A stretch of DNA of 47,523 bases from Thermomonas sp. (GCA_020692565.1 JAIMKJ010000001.1:139996-187518); one strand, 5' to 3'; shown: positions 20,779-30,872, counted from the first letter of the stretch. The notes: a model not told the origin generated them from the sequence alone. Program-made: numbers and translations.

Positions 20779-21489
20779 ATGACCGATCTGTACATCCTCC
20801 CCGGGCTCGACGGCACCACGCGGATGCTGGACAGCTTCGTCAGCGCCGCGCGCACCGCCGGCTTCGGCAACGTCGACGCCGTCGGTTATCCACCGGACCG
20901 GCCGCTCGGTTATGCCGAACTCGAAGCCTTCGCCCGCGCCGCGCTGCCGCGGCAGGCGCGGTTCGTTCTGCTGGGCGAATCGTTCTCCGGTCCGATCGCG
21001 ATTTCGATCGCCGCCGACCCGCCACCGAACCTCATCGGGCTGGTGTTGTCGACCACCTTCGCCCGCGCGCCGGTGCCATTGCTGGCGCCGTTCGCGCCGC
21101 TGACCCGGTTCGCGCCGACGCGCGCCCTGCCGACGGCCGTGCTGTCGGCGATGCTGCTGGGGCGCTGGAGCACGCCCGAACTCCGGCGGACGCTGCGCGC
21201 CGCGCTGGATGACGTCGCGCCGGCGGTGCAGCGCGCCCGCGCCGCCGCCGCGATGCGCATCGACATGTCGGACCGGCTCGCGCGCATCGCCGTACCCACG
21301 CTGTCGTTGAAGGCGAATCATGACCGTCTGCTGCGTCCCGGCGCCGGCCGCCAATTGATCGCAGACATCCCGAACGCACGGCAGATCGCGCTCGACGGCC
21401 CGCATCTCCTGCTGCAGACGCGCACGGACTGCTGCGCCGAAGCAGTGGCGCGCTTCGCGCAATCGATCGACGCAGGATCGATCCCGTAG
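20779..21489 (+). CDS. Alpha/beta hydrolase
   Basis: This 236-residue alpha/beta-hydrolase-fold protein has no recognised substrate. The N-terminal strand and oxyanion region are [13 protein letters not shown]. The nucleophile elbow is [12 protein letters not shown] with the catalytic Ser. The acid is probably the Asp in [12 protein letters not shown], and the His is in LDGPHLLLQ. The ATG at 20779 starts directly at the first beta strand; no clear ribosome binding site precedes it and the frame runs a few codons further upstream. The TAG stop at 21487-21489 is formed within a GTAG sequence that opens the following repeat-bearing gap. Confidence 0.82.
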   Translation: MTDLYILPGLDGTTRMLDSFVSAARTAGFGNVDAVGYPPDRPLGYAELEAFARAALPRQARFVLLGESFSGPIAISIAADPPPNLIGLVLSTTFARAPVPLLAPFAPLTRFAPTRALPTAVLSAMLLGRWSTPELRRTLRAALDDVAPAVQRARAAAAMRIDMSDRLARIAVPTLSLKANHDRLLRPGAGRQLIADIPNARQIALDGPHLLLQTRTDCCAEAVARFAQSIDAGSIP

Positions 21490-21510
21490 GACCACGACAG
21501 CGGCAACGCT

Positions 21511-21541
21511 CCCGCATCCCGCTTCGCGGGATACGGGCTAC
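21511..21541 (-). repeat. Single GTAG-headed REP-like hairpin
   Basis: Read on the minus strand, a GTAG head is followed by CCCGTATCCCGC, GAA, then GCGGGATGCGGG, a 12-bp stem with one mismatch and a 3-nt loop. It differs in stem sequence from the GGCCTTCAGGCC-type pairs, so it is a second subfamily. It lies between the hydrolase gene and upp. Confidence 0.7.
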
Positions 21542-21571
21542 GAAGCCTCGTCGTCGGTTAATCTTGCGCCC

Positions 21572-22201
21572 ATGAAAACCCTCGAAGTCCGCCATCCGCT
21601 GGTCCGCCACAAACTCGGCATCCTGCGCGATGCCGCTACCGGCCCGGCGCTGTTCCGGCAGGTGGTCGGCGAAGTCGCCGCCCTGCTCGCCTACGAAGCC
21701 ACCGCCGATCTGGCCTTGCACGATGCCACCGTCGACACTTGGGCCGGGCCGCTGACGATCGGCCGATGCGACCAGCAGCAGATCACGCTGGTGCCGATCC
21801 TGCGCGCGGGCCTGGGCTTCCTGCCCGGCGTGCAGGTGCTGCTGCCGTCGGCGCCGGTCAGCGTGATCGGGCTACGCCGCGACGAACAGACATTGCGGCC
21901 GCATGCGTATTACGAACGCCTGGTCCACGACATCGCCGGCCGCACCGCGCTGCTGATCGACCCGATGCTGGCGACCGGCGGCAGCGCCATCGCCGCCATC
22001 GACATGCTCAAGGCCTCGGGCGTGGCGCGAATCAAGGCGATCTTCCTGGTCGCGGCGCCGGAAGGTCTGCGCGCGCTGGAAGCGGCGCATCCGGACACCG
22101 AAGTGGTGGTGGCCGCCATCGACGAACGCCTGAACGAGCACGGCTACATCCTGCCCGGCCTGGGCGATGCAGGCGACCGGATTTTCGGCACGCCGGCCTG
22201 A
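21572..22201 (+). CDS. upp: Uracil phosphoribosyltransferase
   Basis: Upp salvages uracil to UMP using PRPP. The protein has 209 residues and all landmarks: [16 protein letters not shown] at the N-terminus, [17 protein letters not shown], the flexible-loop region [15 protein letters not shown], the PRPP motif [17 protein letters not shown] and the uracil-binding C-terminus [19 protein letters not shown]. It ends 22 nt before the convergent MAPEG gene. Length and motifs are standard. Confidence 0.96.
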   Translation: MKTLEVRHPLVRHKLGILRDAATGPALFRQVVGEVAALLAYEATADLALHDATVDTWAGPLTIGRCDQQQITLVPILRAGLGFLPGVQVLLPSAPVSVIGLRRDEQTLRPHAYYERLVHDIAGRTALLIDPMLATGGSAIAAIDMLKASGVARIKAIFLVAAPEGLRALEAAHPDTEVVVAAIDERLNEHGYILPGLGDAGDRIFGTPA

Positions 22202-22223
22202 AGCACCGCACCGCGACCGCTCA

Positions 22224-22622
22224 TCACATCGCGGCGAAGAACATCCCCACGCCCGTCCCGGCCATCGCCAGCAGCACGGCCCAGGTCAGGATCACGCCCC
22301 AGAAACGGCCGGGCGACACGCCGGCATGACGCGACAGTCCGTAGGCATGCAGCGCGCGCGCCAGCAGCAGCGTGCCGCCCAGGCCCCACAGCCACGGCGC
22401 CCCCAGGCCGGAGAGCTCCAGCAGGCCCAGCATCAGCAGCGCCAACGGCACGTTTTCGATGAAGTTGCCGTGCGCGCGGACCTTGCGCGCGAGCCGCATG
22501 TCGCCGCCGTCGCCGATCCCGATTTTCAGCGCGCGGCGGTGGCCGACCACGCGCACGGCCAACGCCAACATCAACAGGACATGCAGCGACGCGAACAGCA
22601 GGGTGATCTTGGGCATGGGCAT
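22224..22622 (-). CDS. MAPEG family membrane protein
   Basis: This 132-residue membrane protein resembles the MAPEG family, which includes microsomal glutathione S-transferases. Four hydrophobic segments are visible. The characteristic charged stretch between helices 1 and 2, ARKVRAHGNFIENVPLALLM, carries the conserved Arg, Asn and Glu. The ATG at 22622 is preferred over a GTG one codon upstream; a further ATG two codons downstream is possible. It is the last gene of a minus-strand run that includes a metallo-hydrolase and a gamma-glutamyltransferase. A glutathione-related role would fit that neighbourhood but is inferred. Confidence 0.85.
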   Translation of the reverse strand: MPMPKITLLFASLHVLLMLALAVRVVGHRRALKIGIGDGGDMRLARKVRAHGNFIENVPLALLMLGLLELSGLGAPWLWGLGGTLLLARALHAYGLSRHAGVSPGRFWGVILTWAVLLAMAGTGVGMFFAAM

Positions 22623-22652
22623 CACTCGTAGGGAAAGGAAGGCACGGCCCGC

Positions 22653-23543
22653 TCAGGCCGCCAGCGACCGTGCCTGTAGCGTGGGCGTGTCGTGGATGGT
22701 GGCGAACCGGCCCTTGTCGTCGCGCACCACCTGCGCCAGCGCGCAGTCGGGATCGTGGGTGAAGAACAGGTGCACGTTGCGCGCGAGTTTGTCTTCGAGG
22801 AAAGCGCGCTTCTCGTCGATCAGCATTTCCGGATTGCGGTCGTAACCCATCGTGATCGGTACATGCACCCACGGCCGCCCGGGGATGAGGTCGGCGCAGA
22901 ACACCACGCCGCCGTGGGCTTCGCCGTCGACGATGTCCGGGCCGACGATTTCGGCCAGCATCAGCCCGGGCGTGTGGCCGTGGCTGTAGTGGAAGCGCAC
23001 CGCGTCGCCGAGCGCGGCCGAATGCGCGCCGTCGACGATCTCCAGCCGGCCGCTGGCCTGCAGCAGCGCCGGCAGTTCCGGGATGAAGCTGGCGCGGTCG
23101 CGCGGATGCGGATACCGCGCGCGATCCCAGCACGCCGCGCTGACCACGAAGGTCGCGTTCGGAAACAGCAGCTCCGGCGCGCGACCCTGCTGCCACGGCG
23201 CCAGCAGTCCGCCGGCATGATCGAAGTGCAGATGCGAGAGCACCACGACATCGATGTCTTCGTGGGCGAAACCCGCGACGGCGAGCGAGTCGAGCAGCAT
23301 GTGGCGGTCTTCGACCACGCCGTAGCGCTCGCGCATGTGCGGGTCGAAGAACGCGCCGATACCGGTTTCGAACAGCACCGTCCTGCCGTTGAGCGGGCTG
23401 GCCAGCAGCGCGCGGCAGGCCAACGGCACGCGGTTGAGCTCGTCCGGCGGCAGCCAGCGCGCCCAGACCGCGCGCGGCGCGTTGCCGAACATCGCACCGC
23501 CGTCGAGTTTCTGCGAATTGCCGAGTAACGACCAGAGTTTCAT
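22653..23543 (-). CDS. MBL-fold metallo-hydrolase
   Basis: This 296-residue metallo-beta-lactamase-fold hydrolase has the metal-binding motif [10 protein letters not shown] (H-x-H-x-D-H) and downstream metal ligands in [11 protein letters not shown] and the late [12 protein letters not shown]. It resembles the quorum-quenching lactonase/N-acyl-homoserine-lactonase-like branch by general layout, but the substrate cannot be read. Its ATG at 23543 overlaps the GNAT gene stop in an ATGA junction, so expression is coupled. No signal peptide is visible, indicating a cytoplasmic enzyme. Confidence 0.87.
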   Translation of the reverse strand: MKLWSLLGNSQKLDGGAMFGNAPRAVWARWLPPDELNRVPLACRALLASPLNGRTVLFETGIGAFFDPHMRERYGVVEDRHMLLDSLAVAGFAHEDIDVVVLSHLHFDHAGGLLAPWQQGRAPELLFPNATFVVSAACWDRARYPHPRDRASFIPELPALLQASGRLEIVDGAHSAALGDAVRFHYSHGHTPGLMLAEIVGPDIVDGEAHGGVVFCADLIPGRPWVHVPITMGYDRNPEMLIDEKRAFLEDKLARNVHLFFTHDPDCALAQVVRDDKGRFATIHDTPTLQARSLAA

Positions 23544-24085
23544 GGCGTGGACCTCCCGCGTTCGATGACATAGACGTGCTCGATGCACGTCTCGTCCTTG
23601 TATTCCGCTTCGGCGGTATCGGCCAGACGCATGCCGAGGCGCTCCAGCAGGCCGATGCAGGCAAGATTACGCGCATCCGTGGCCGCCACCACGCGCAGCG
23701 CGGACGTATGCGCGAACAACAGCGCGATCAGCGCCTGCGCCGACTCCAGGCCAAGCCCGGTGCGCTGGACCTGCGGGTGCAGCGACACGCCGAATTCCGC
23801 CCAGCGCCCGTCGGGCGCCAGCCAGACGCCGAGATCGCCGATCAAGCGATCGTCTTCCAGCGCGGCGATGCCGATCTGCGCCCATTCGCCCGGCTCAAGA
23901 CCGGCGTTCCTGGCGTACTCGCGCAGGCTTTCGGACGCCTCGGTTTCCGACATCGGCGCCCAGCCCTGGTAACGGGCGACCTCGGGGTCGCTGCGATACG
24001 CGTGGAAGTTGCGGAAATCGGAGGCGCGCAGCCTGCGCAGGCGAACGCGCGGGCAGACGTGCGGCAGGTGCTGGAAGAGACTCAT
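23540..24085 (-). CDS. GNAT family N-acetyltransferase
   Basis: This 181-residue acetyltransferase belongs to the RimJ/RimL-like branch of the GNAT fold. It begins with [20 protein letters not shown], followed by the conserved [13 protein letters not shown]. The acetyl-CoA-binding region is [20 protein letters not shown], and the C-terminal [17 protein letters not shown] is a family signature. The ATG at 24085 matches the family N-terminus; upstream codons are open but atypical. It follows ggt by 16 nt and overlaps the metallo-hydrolase start by 4 nt. The acetylated target is unknown. Confidence 0.88.
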   Translation of the reverse strand: MSLFQHLPHVCPRVRLRRLRASDFRNFHAYRSDPEVARYQGWAPMSETEASESLREYARNAGLEPGEWAQIGIAALEDDRLIGDLGVWLAPDGRWAEFGVSLHPQVQRTGLGLESAQALIALLFAHTSALRVVAATDARNLACIGLLERLGMRLADTAEAEYKDETCIEHVYVIERGRSTP

Positions 24086-24101
24086 GCGGTCCGTTACCGC
24101 A

Positions 24102-25883
24102 TCACTGCCCACCGGCGGCGGGCGCGGTGTCGACCAGCGCCTTGCCCACCGGGTTGCGCGGATCGCTGCCGCCGTGAAGCGTGTTGTCGCGACGATTCCA
24201 TTCCACCGTCTGCAGGTTGCCCCAACTGTCGCTGGAGCGGCGGCCGTCGGCGGCGTCCTTCGGGGTGATCACGGTATGACCCATCGCGCGCAGCGCGGCG
24301 ACGACATCGTCCGGTAGCGCGTCGCGCTCGGTGCCGATGCCGTCGGGCATCCACTGGTGGTGATAGCGCGGCAGCGCGGCGACGGCCTGGGCGTCGAGGC
24401 CGTCGGCATAGCCCAGCGCGCCCAGCAGCACCATCGTGATGATGCGGCTGCCGCCGGGCGTGCCCAGCACGGCGACGCGATCGGGCGAGCTCATGAAGGT
24501 CGGCGTCATCGAACTGAGCATGCGTTTGCCGGGCTTCGGCGCGTTGGCGTCGTAACCCATCACCCCGAACGCGTTCGGCGTGCCGGGCTTCAGCGCGAAG
24601 TCGTCCATCTCGTTGTTGAGCAGCACGCCGGTGCCGGGCGGGATCAGGCCGGAACCGAACAGCAGGTTCACCGTCTGGGTGCCTGCGACGTAATTGCCTT
24701 CGGCGTCGATGATCGAGAAATGCGTGGTTTCGTCGTCTTCCAGCGGCGTCTGTTCGCCCGAGAGCATGTCGCTGGGGGTGGCCTTGGCCGGGTGGATGGT
24801 GGAACGCTGCCCGGCGGCGTAATCGGCGCTGGTGAGCGTGCGCACGGGCACGTCCACGAAGTCCGGATCGCCGAGATAGAACGTGCGGTCGCGGTACGCG
24901 CGGCGCATCGCTTCGACGGTGAGATGCACGCGCTGGGCCTGCGGCAGCCTGGCGAGATCCCACGGCTCCAGCATCTGCATCATCTGTGCCAGCGCCACGC
25001 CGCCGGACGACGGCGGCGGCGCGGTCACGATCTCCCAGCCGTCGTATTCGAAACGCAGCGGCGCGCGCTCGCGGATGCGGTAGCCGGCCAGTTCCTCCGC
25101 GGTCCACTGCCCGCCCTCGGCCTTCACCCCGGCCAGCAGTTTCTTCGCCAGCGGGCCGCGATAGAAACCGTCGAAGCCCTGGTCGGCCAGCAGTTCCAGC
25201 GTGCGCGCCAGATCGGGCTGCTTCAGCAGTTCGCCTCCCTTCGGCGGATCGCCATCGGCCAGGAACACGGCCCGGGTGCCCTGGTAGCGCTCCATCACTT
25301 CGCGCCGCGCGGTGTAACCGCCCGCAAGCCGTGCGTAGACCGGGAACCCGTCGCGGGCGATGCGGATCGCCGGCGCCAACGACGTCTTCAGCGGCAAGCG
25401 ACCGTAGTTCGTCGCCATGTGCACCAGACCCGCAGGCAAGCCGGGAATGCCCGCCGACCACGGCCCGTTGGTCGCGCGGTCGCGGTCGAATTGGCCCTTG
25501 GCGTCGAGATACTCCGCCTGCGTGGCCGCGGCCGGCGCGGTTTCGCGCGCATCGATAAAGATGTCCTTGCCGGTCTTCGCGTCGTGCAGCAGGAAGAAAC
25601 CGCCGCCGCCCAGGCCGGAGGAAATCGGCTCGACCACCGACAGCACCGACGACACCGCGACCGCAGCGTCGAAGGCGTTGCCGCCCTGGCGCAGGATGTC
25701 CATGCCGGCTTCGCTGGCGAGCGCGTGCGCGCTGGCGATGGCGGCGCCCGGCGGGCGGGCGGGCTTGGCGCCCGTCGCAGTCTGGGCAGAGGCGGGCTGC
25801 GCATGCGCCGGCTGCGCGAACAACAGCGGCGCGAATGCGAGCGCGCAGGCCAGGCCCAGCGCGAAAGGGGTTCGAGTCTTCAT
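24102..25883 (-). CDS. ggt: Gamma-glutamyltransferase precursor
   Basis: Ggt is a periplasmic Ntn-hydrolase that cleaves and transfers the gamma-glutamyl group of glutathione. The 593-residue precursor has a signal peptide (MKTRTPFALGLACALAFAPL, then LFAQPAHAQ). The heavy chain has the conserved GGNAFDAAVAVSSVLSVVEP and GLGGGGFFLLHD. Self-cleavage should occur before Thr386 in DDETTHFSIID, the new N-terminal nucleophile of the small subunit. GTPGGSRIITMVL is also conserved. The ATG at 25883 overlaps the stop of the ferredoxin gene (ATGA). A MAPEG-family protein lies downstream on the same strand. Confidence 0.95.
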   Translation of the reverse strand: MKTRTPFALGLACALAFAPLLFAQPAHAQPASAQTATGAKPARPPGAAIASAHALASEAGMDILRQGGNAFDAAVAVSSVLSVVEPISSGLGGGGFFLLHDAKTGKDIFIDARETAPAAATQAEYLDAKGQFDRDRATNGPWSAGIPGLPAGLVHMATNYGRLPLKTSLAPAIRIARDGFPVYARLAGGYTARREVMERYQGTRAVFLADGDPPKGGELLKQPDLARTLELLADQGFDGFYRGPLAKKLLAGVKAEGGQWTAEELAGYRIRERAPLRFEYDGWEIVTAPPPSSGGVALAQMMQMLEPWDLARLPQAQRVHLTVEAMRRAYRDRTFYLGDPDFVDVPVRTLTSADYAAGQRSTIHPAKATPSDMLSGEQTPLEDDETTHFSIIDAEGNYVAGTQTVNLLFGSGLIPPGTGVLLNNEMDDFALKPGTPNAFGVMGYDANAPKPGKRMLSSMTPTFMSSPDRVAVLGTPGGSRIITMVLLGALGYADGLDAQAVAALPRYHHQWMPDGIGTERDALPDDVVAALRAMGHTVITPKDAADGRRSSDSWGNLQTVEWNRRDNTLHGGSDPRNPVGKALVDTAPAAGGQ

Positions 25884-26134
25884 GCGTCTTGCTCCTGCAG
25901 ACGCGCCAGCTTCGCCAGCAACGCCTCGTTCGACTCCGGAAACGCGGGATCCGGGTCGATGCATTCGACCGGGCACACCACCACGCACTGCGGTTCGTCG
26001 TAATGGCCGACGCATTCTGTGCAGCGCGCCGGATCGATCACATAGATGGTCTCGCCCTGCGAGATCGCGCGATTCGGACAGGCCGGCTCGCAGACGTCGC
26101 AATTCACGCAGAGGGCGTTGATCTTCAGCGACAT
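25880..26134 (-). CDS. YfhL-type 2[4Fe-4S] ferredoxin
   Basis: This 84-residue ferredoxin has two cysteine clusters. Cluster one is C9-x2-C12-x2-C15-x3-C19-P. Cluster two is C38-x2-C41-x8-C50-x3-C54-P, with an extra Cys at 58. The 8-residue spacing in the second cluster and the C-terminal helical tail are typical of the Allochromatium vinosum type (YfhL group). These have very low redox potentials; the partner here is unknown. The gene is in the common rsmD-coaD-ferredoxin neighbourhood, with a lipoprotein gene inserted. It overlaps the ggt start by 4 nt. Confidence 0.94.
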   Translation of the reverse strand: MSLKINALCVNCDVCEPACPNRAISQGETIYVIDPARCTECVGHYDEPQCVVVCPVECIDPDPAFPESNEALLAKLARLQEQDA

Positions 26135-26148
26135 GCGCAACCCGGATC

Positions 26149-26176
26149 GTCGTCGCGGCGCGAAGGCCGCGACGAC
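26149..26176. repeat. 11-bp perfect hairpin upstream of the ferredoxin gene
   Basis: GTCGTCGCGGC and GCCGCGACGAC around a 6-nt loop (GCGAAG). It lies in the 111-nt gap between the lipoprotein stop and the ferredoxin start. There is no T-tract, so an mRNA-stability or attenuating hairpin is more likely than a terminator. A smaller hairpin, GCGGCGG/CCGCCGC, is at 26220-26239. Confidence 0.6.
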
Positions 26177-26245
26177 GGACGATGCGGGCGCGTAGCGGTC
26201 GAAAACCGGCGGATCGAAAGCGGCGGAATCAACCGCCGCGGCGAA

Positions 26246-26743
26246 TCACTTCGTTTCGACGAAGACATAGTTCACGCCGGACGGCTCGACAGCGGCCTTG
26301 ACCCGGTCGCTGTCCTCGGCCTTGCCGATGAAGAGCAGCTTCACGCCTTTGAGTTTGTCCGGCTTGACGTCCGCGAACGACGCCACGACAAGATCCGCGG
26401 ACTTGGTCGAAGACGGCGACGCCGACGCGAAGGCCAACAGGTTGCCGGCGAGGATGCCGCGCGAAACGTCCGACTGCGCTTTGTCCAGCAGGCGGCCGTA
26501 GAGGCCTTCGAAGTCGTCCGAGCTTTCCGGCGGCAGCAGATAGATGAAGGGCTGGCTGGTCACGCCTTCCATGTTGCGGCCGACCACATCGGTGACATAG
26601 GCGCGCCAGGCGGCGGCATCCTCGTTGGTAGGCGCAGCCATCGGAGCGGTAGCGGTCTCCTTCTTGGCGTCCTCTTCTTTCTTGCAGGCCGCGAAGGGCA
26701 TGGTGAGAGCGGCGATCAGCAGCAGGCGGGCGATGATGTTCAT
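26246..26743 (-). CDS. Small putative lipoprotein, unknown function
   Basis: I do not recognise a family for this 165-residue protein. The N-terminus MNIIARLLLIAALTMPFAAC is a lipoprotein signal with Cys20 as the lipid-attachment site, followed by a charged linker (KKEEDAKKETATAP). The mature part has alternating alpha/beta character, with VVASFADVKPDKLKGVKLLF and a C-terminal VNYVFVETK strand. The frame is open 33 codons upstream but lacks a signal there, so ATG 26743 is chosen. It sits 77 nt after coaD and before the ferredoxin gene. Confidence 0.8.
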   Translation of the reverse strand: MNIIARLLLIAALTMPFAACKKEEDAKKETATAPMAAPTNEDAAAWRAYVTDVVGRNMEGVTSQPFIYLLPPESSDDFEGLYGRLLDKAQSDVSRGILAGNLLAFASASPSSTKSADLVVASFADVKPDKLKGVKLLFIGKAEDSDRVKAAVEPSGVNYVFVETK

Positions 26744-26820
26744 AGGTCGAAAATCCCAGGTGTGAGCACGATTCGGAACGGAAAGAACGGGTGCGGCATC
26801 AACGGCGAGGCATCGACAGC

Positions 26821-27411
<591 letters not shown>

Positions 27412-27448
27412 TCAGGCCCGCCCGGCCCGGCTCACCCGACAGGTCCGC

Positions 27449-28063
27449 TCAAGCCGGGCCGCGCCGGTAGAGCGCGTAATGCACGTCGCGGGTCCGTCCT
27501 TCGCGATGCGGTCGCCAGACGGCGCCCGGCTGCACCGGCGACGGCGATTCCGCATACAGCCAGGCTTCGTCGGCGACATGGCCTTCCAACGCCTCGAACG
27601 CCGGACGCCAAAGTTCGCCGGCGAACGGCGGATCGACAAAAACCAGATCGAACCCCGTGTGACCCGCACCGTCGGAACCGAAACCGCCGGGTGTCCTGCG
27701 CAGCCAGTCCAGCGCATCGGCGCACACGACCTGGACCCGTTCGCCGCCCGGCAACTTCGCCGCGAGCTGGCGCAGCCCCTCGGCGAGCGGCGGGTCGCGC
27801 TCCACCAACACCGCCTCGCGCGCGCCGCGCGACACCGCTTCCAGTCCCAGCGCGCCGGTGCCGGCGAACAGATCCAGCACCCGCGCGCCGGGCAGCATCG
27901 GCTGCAGCCAGTTGAACAGCGTCTCGCGGACGCGATCGGCGGTGGGGCGCAGGCCATCGCGGTCGGCGACCGGCAACCGGGTGCCCCGCCAGTCGCCGCC
28001 GATGATGCGGACGACACCGGCGGGCTTCGGCGTGGCCGGCGCCCTGTCGGCGGGGCGCTTCAT
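27449..28063 (-). CDS. rsmD: 16S rRNA (guanine-966-N2)-methyltransferase RsmD
   Basis: RsmD methylates G966 of 16S rRNA. The 204-residue protein shows VRIIGGDWRGTRLPV at the N-terminus, RPTADRVRETLFNWL, the SAM-binding VLDLFAGTGALGLEAVSRGA and the catalytic DLVFVDPPFAGELW (D-P-P-F). ATG 28063 gives the normal N-terminus. It is divergent from ftsY and precedes coaD, the classical arrangement. The 266-nt gap to the ftsY start should hold both promoters. Confidence 0.95.
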   Translation of the reverse strand: MKRPADRAPATPKPAGVVRIIGGDWRGTRLPVADRDGLRPTADRVRETLFNWLQPMLPGARVLDLFAGTGALGLEAVSRGAREAVLVERDPPLAEGLRQLAAKLPGGERVQVVCADALDWLRRTPGGFGSDGAGHTGFDLVFVDPPFAGELWRPAFEALEGHVADEAWLYAESPSPVQPGAVWRPHREGRTRDVHYALYRRGPA

Positions 28064-28103
28064 GGGGAGAGAGGCTTCATCGAAGGGCAAGGGAGACGGG
28101 TGG

Positions 28104-28109
28104 TAACAT
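28104..28109 (+). promoter_or_regulatory. Possible extended -10 in the rsmD-ftsY intergenic region
   Basis: TAACAT preceded by TGG, on the plus strand. It would give ftsY a leader of roughly 210 nt, in which I see no riboswitch-like fold. No -35 is evident, so this is a weak call. Confidence 0.25.
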
Positions 28110-28328
28110 CCCGCCATTGTCCAACAGCCGGTGCGGTTTGCGTTCGCCGGATGCTTTCAGCCAACCCGCTTCGGCCAGCCCGCATCGACCGCCGTCCCGG
28201 CCGCGCCGGACATCGACGGCGGTCCGGCGGACACCGAAACACGCCGCCAGGGCCGATGGATCCGACTTGAGAAGCCCCATTCCCGGCGCCATACCGACCC
28301 CCTGCAAGATCCAGGACAACCGCTCGCG

Positions 28329-29465
28329 ATGATTCCCTTCTTCCGCCGCAAGAAACCGGATGCGGCAACGCAGGCCACGACGCCTGTCGAGTCCCACCAG
28401 ATCGTGGATGCCTTCGAAGCCGGTGCGCCCATCGAAGCGCCGACCGACATGCAACAGGTCGCGATCCAGCATCACGATGCGCCCGCCGCCCCGGCAGCCG
28501 CCGACGCGCCCGCCGACACTCCCGCTGACACCCCCGCCGCCGCGCCCGGCAAACCCGGCTGGCGCGAGCGCCTGCGCAACAGCAGCATCGCCCGCAGTTT
28601 CGGCGGCCTGTTCTCGCGCAACCCCAAGCTCGACGACGACCTGCTGGACGAGATCGAAACCGCCCTGCTCACCGCCGATGTCGGCGTCACCGCCACCACG
28701 CAGCTGATCGAATCGTTGCGCAAGCGGATGAAGGCGCGCGAATTCGCCGACGCACAGGCGCTGTTCAAAGCCCTCCGAGCGGACCTGATCGCGATGCTGG
28801 CGCCGGTGGCGAAACCACTCGTCATCGACCGCAGCGCCAAACCCTTCGTGATCCTCACCGTCGGCGTCAACGGCGTCGGCAAGACCACCACCATCGGCAA
28901 GCTGGCACACCGCTTCAAGGCCGAAGGCCGCACGCTGATGCTGGCCGCGGGCGATACCTTCCGCGCCGCTGCGGTCGCGCAGTTGCAGGCCTGGGGCGAG
29001 CGCAACGGCGTCGCGGTGGTCGCGCAGGGCCAGAACGCCGACGCAGCGTCGGTCGCGTTCGACGCGCTGCAGGCCGCGAAGGCGCGCGGCACCGAAGTGC
29101 TGATCGCCGACACCGCAGGCCGGCTGCACACGCAGCAGGGCTTGATGGCCGAACTGGGCAAGATCAAGCGCGTGCTCGGCAAGATCGACGACACCGCGCC
29201 GCATGAAGTGCTGATGGTGATCGACGGCACCACCGGCCAGAACGCGCTGTCGCAGTTGCGCCAGTTCCACGCCGCGGCCGGCGTCACCGGGCTGGTCGTG
29301 ACCAAACTCGACGGCACCGCCAAGGGCGGCGTGTTGTTCGCGCTCGCGCGCGAATTCGGCATTCCGATCCGCTTCGCCGGCATCGGCGAGCGCTCCGAGG
29401 ATCTGCGCGTGTTCGACGCCGAAGCCTTCGTCGACGCACTGCTGCCGGAGGCGCTGGGCGCATGA
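28329..29465 (+). CDS. ftsY: Signal recognition particle receptor FtsY
   Basis: FtsY is the SRP receptor GTPase that brings ribosomes to SecYEG. The protein has 378 residues. The N-terminal A region is acidic and Ala/Pro-rich (about residues 10-75). The N domain includes LLDEIETALLTADVGV. The G domain has the P-loop GVNGVGKTTTIGKLA, AGDTFRAAAVAQL, DTAGRLHTQQGLM, VVTKLDGTAKGG and the closing IPIRFAGIGERSEDLRVFD. The open frame extends 66 codons upstream through low-complexity sequence; ATG 28329 (MIPFFRRKK) is chosen because the basic start is typical. Confidence 0.95.
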   Translation: MIPFFRRKKPDAATQATTPVESHQIVDAFEAGAPIEAPTDMQQVAIQHHDAPAAPAAADAPADTPADTPAAAPGKPGWRERLRNSSIARSFGGLFSRNPKLDDDLLDEIETALLTADVGVTATTQLIESLRKRMKAREFADAQALFKALRADLIAMLAPVAKPLVIDRSAKPFVILTVGVNGVGKTTTIGKLAHRFKAEGRTLMLAAGDTFRAAAVAQLQAWGERNGVAVVAQGQNADAASVAFDALQAAKARGTEVLIADTAGRLHTQQGLMAELGKIKRVLGKIDDTAPHEVLMVIDGTTGQNALSQLRQFHAAAGVTGLVVTKLDGTAKGGVLFALAREFGIPIRFAGIGERSEDLRVFDAEAFVDALLPEALGA

Positions 29466-29501
29466 GCGCATGATCAGCCCCACCAGGACACGTCTCGCGT
29501 G

Positions 29502-30815
29502 ATGGCGGACGCCGACGCCGCACCCGCGCCGCGCCCGAAAAAGCGCTGGCGGCGGGTGCTGATCGCGTTCGGCGTCCTGCTGTTGCTGTTATCGCTGGCA
29601 ACCACCTGGCTGTTGCAGCCCGAACAACTCGTACCGTTGATTCTCGACCGCACCGGCAAGACGCTGGGGCTGGAGATCACCGCCGACGGGGTCGCCGAAG
29701 CGCGGCTGCGCGGCCAGCCGCAGCTCGTGGTGCGCAACATCGTCGCCCGCGAACCGGGCGGGAAAACCGCGATCCTGCGCGCCGAGCGCGTGCTGCTGGC
29801 GCTGCCGTGGTCCAGCCTGCGCAGCGGCGGCAAGGATCCGGTGATCGAAAGCGTCGAACTGGATGCGCCCGTCTTCGATCTCCCCGCCCTGCAGACTTGG
29901 CTGGCGAAGCGCCCGCCGGGCGAAGACACGAAAATTCCGACGCTCACCGATGGTCTGCGCGTGGTGAACGGCCGCATCGACAACGGCGACTGGCGGATCG
30001 AGAACATCGATATACGTATGCCGTCGATGCATCCGCAGCGACCGGTGAATGCCCGCATCCGCGGCCGTTACGTCGATGCGGCGACCGGCAACGGCACGAT
30101 GAGGATTCCGTTCGACCTCGCGATCGCATCGACCAGACCGGCCAACGATGCCGGCGTCGCCGCGGTTGGCACGCTCGCCATCGAAAGCGGCGACTGGCGA
30201 CTGCCGGCGACGGTCTCGCTCTCCGGCCCGCTGCATCTTGGCGAGGACGACATCACGATCACGCCCGCGACGTTGGGCGTGGCCGCGCGCTACGAATCCG
30301 GCGAAACCGGATCCGATAACGCCGCATCCGATAACACCAGACTGCCGTTTTCGCTGGGCATGCACGGTCCGCTGCGTTTCGACGCGGGCACCTGGGTGCT
30401 GGCGCCGGTCGGCGTGGCGCTGCGCGGCGACCAACCGGTCCCGAACTTCGACGCCCACGGCGCGCTCGCGCTGGGCAAGCGGCTGGTGATCGAACTCGAC
30501 GGCGCGCTGCCGCAGTGGCCCGCCTCGTGGCCCGCATTGCCGGTCCCGGTGTCGAGTTCGACCTCGCCGCTGCCGTTCTCGCTGCGCTACGCCGGCCAGG
30601 CGGATCTGGCGGATGTCGCGCGCCTGCGCTTGCAGCGCGACGCCACCGATTTCGACGGCCGCTTCAAACTGTACGAGGTGCTGGGGTGGATCGATCAGGT
30701 CGGTGGTTCGCCACTGCCGCCGCTGGATGGCAGCCTGCGTTCGCCAGCGCTGGAGATTTCCGGCGCGGTGCTGGAAGGCGTGGAGATCGTCATCGATGAC
30801 GAAGATGTGCGATGA
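29502..30815 (+). CDS. AsmA-like inner-membrane protein
   Basis: This 437-residue protein has a basic N-terminus (RPKKRWRRVL) and one membrane helix (IAFGVLLLLLSLATTWLL). A long periplasmic beta-rich region follows with AsmA-like traits: GLEITADGVAEARLRGQPQL, repeated short strands and a late ALEISGAVLEGVEIVID. AsmA-like and TamB-like proteins are thought to handle lipid transport or outer-membrane assembly; here the role is unknown. ATG 29502 is used, although a GTG immediately before it would also work. The gene follows ftsY by 36 nt and may be co-transcribed with it. Confidence 0.65.
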   Translation: MADADAAPAPRPKKRWRRVLIAFGVLLLLLSLATTWLLQPEQLVPLILDRTGKTLGLEITADGVAEARLRGQPQLVVRNIVAREPGGKTAILRAERVLLALPWSSLRSGGKDPVIESVELDAPVFDLPALQTWLAKRPPGEDTKIPTLTDGLRVVNGRIDNGDWRIENIDIRMPSMHPQRPVNARIRGRYVDAATGNGTMRIPFDLAIASTRPANDAGVAAVGTLAIESGDWRLPATVSLSGPLHLGEDDITITPATLGVAARYESGETGSDNAASDNTRLPFSLGMHGPLRFDAGTWVLAPVGVALRGDQPVPNFDAHGALALGKRLVIELDGALPQWPASWPALPVPVSSSTSPLPFSLRYAGQADLADVARLRLQRDATDFDGRFKLYEVLGWIDQVGGSPLPPLDGSLRSPALEISGAVLEGVEIVIDDEDVR

Positions 30816-30872
30816 CTGAGGCTGCGCGCAACGTCCACGGCGAATCCCCGGACAAACGCTTCGCGCTTGTCC

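Noticed and set aside
19194..20870. A 558-codon frame antisense to the aminotransferase gene
   Set aside because: No start context or domain; the sense gene has a ribosome binding site, an active-site lysine and a terminator.
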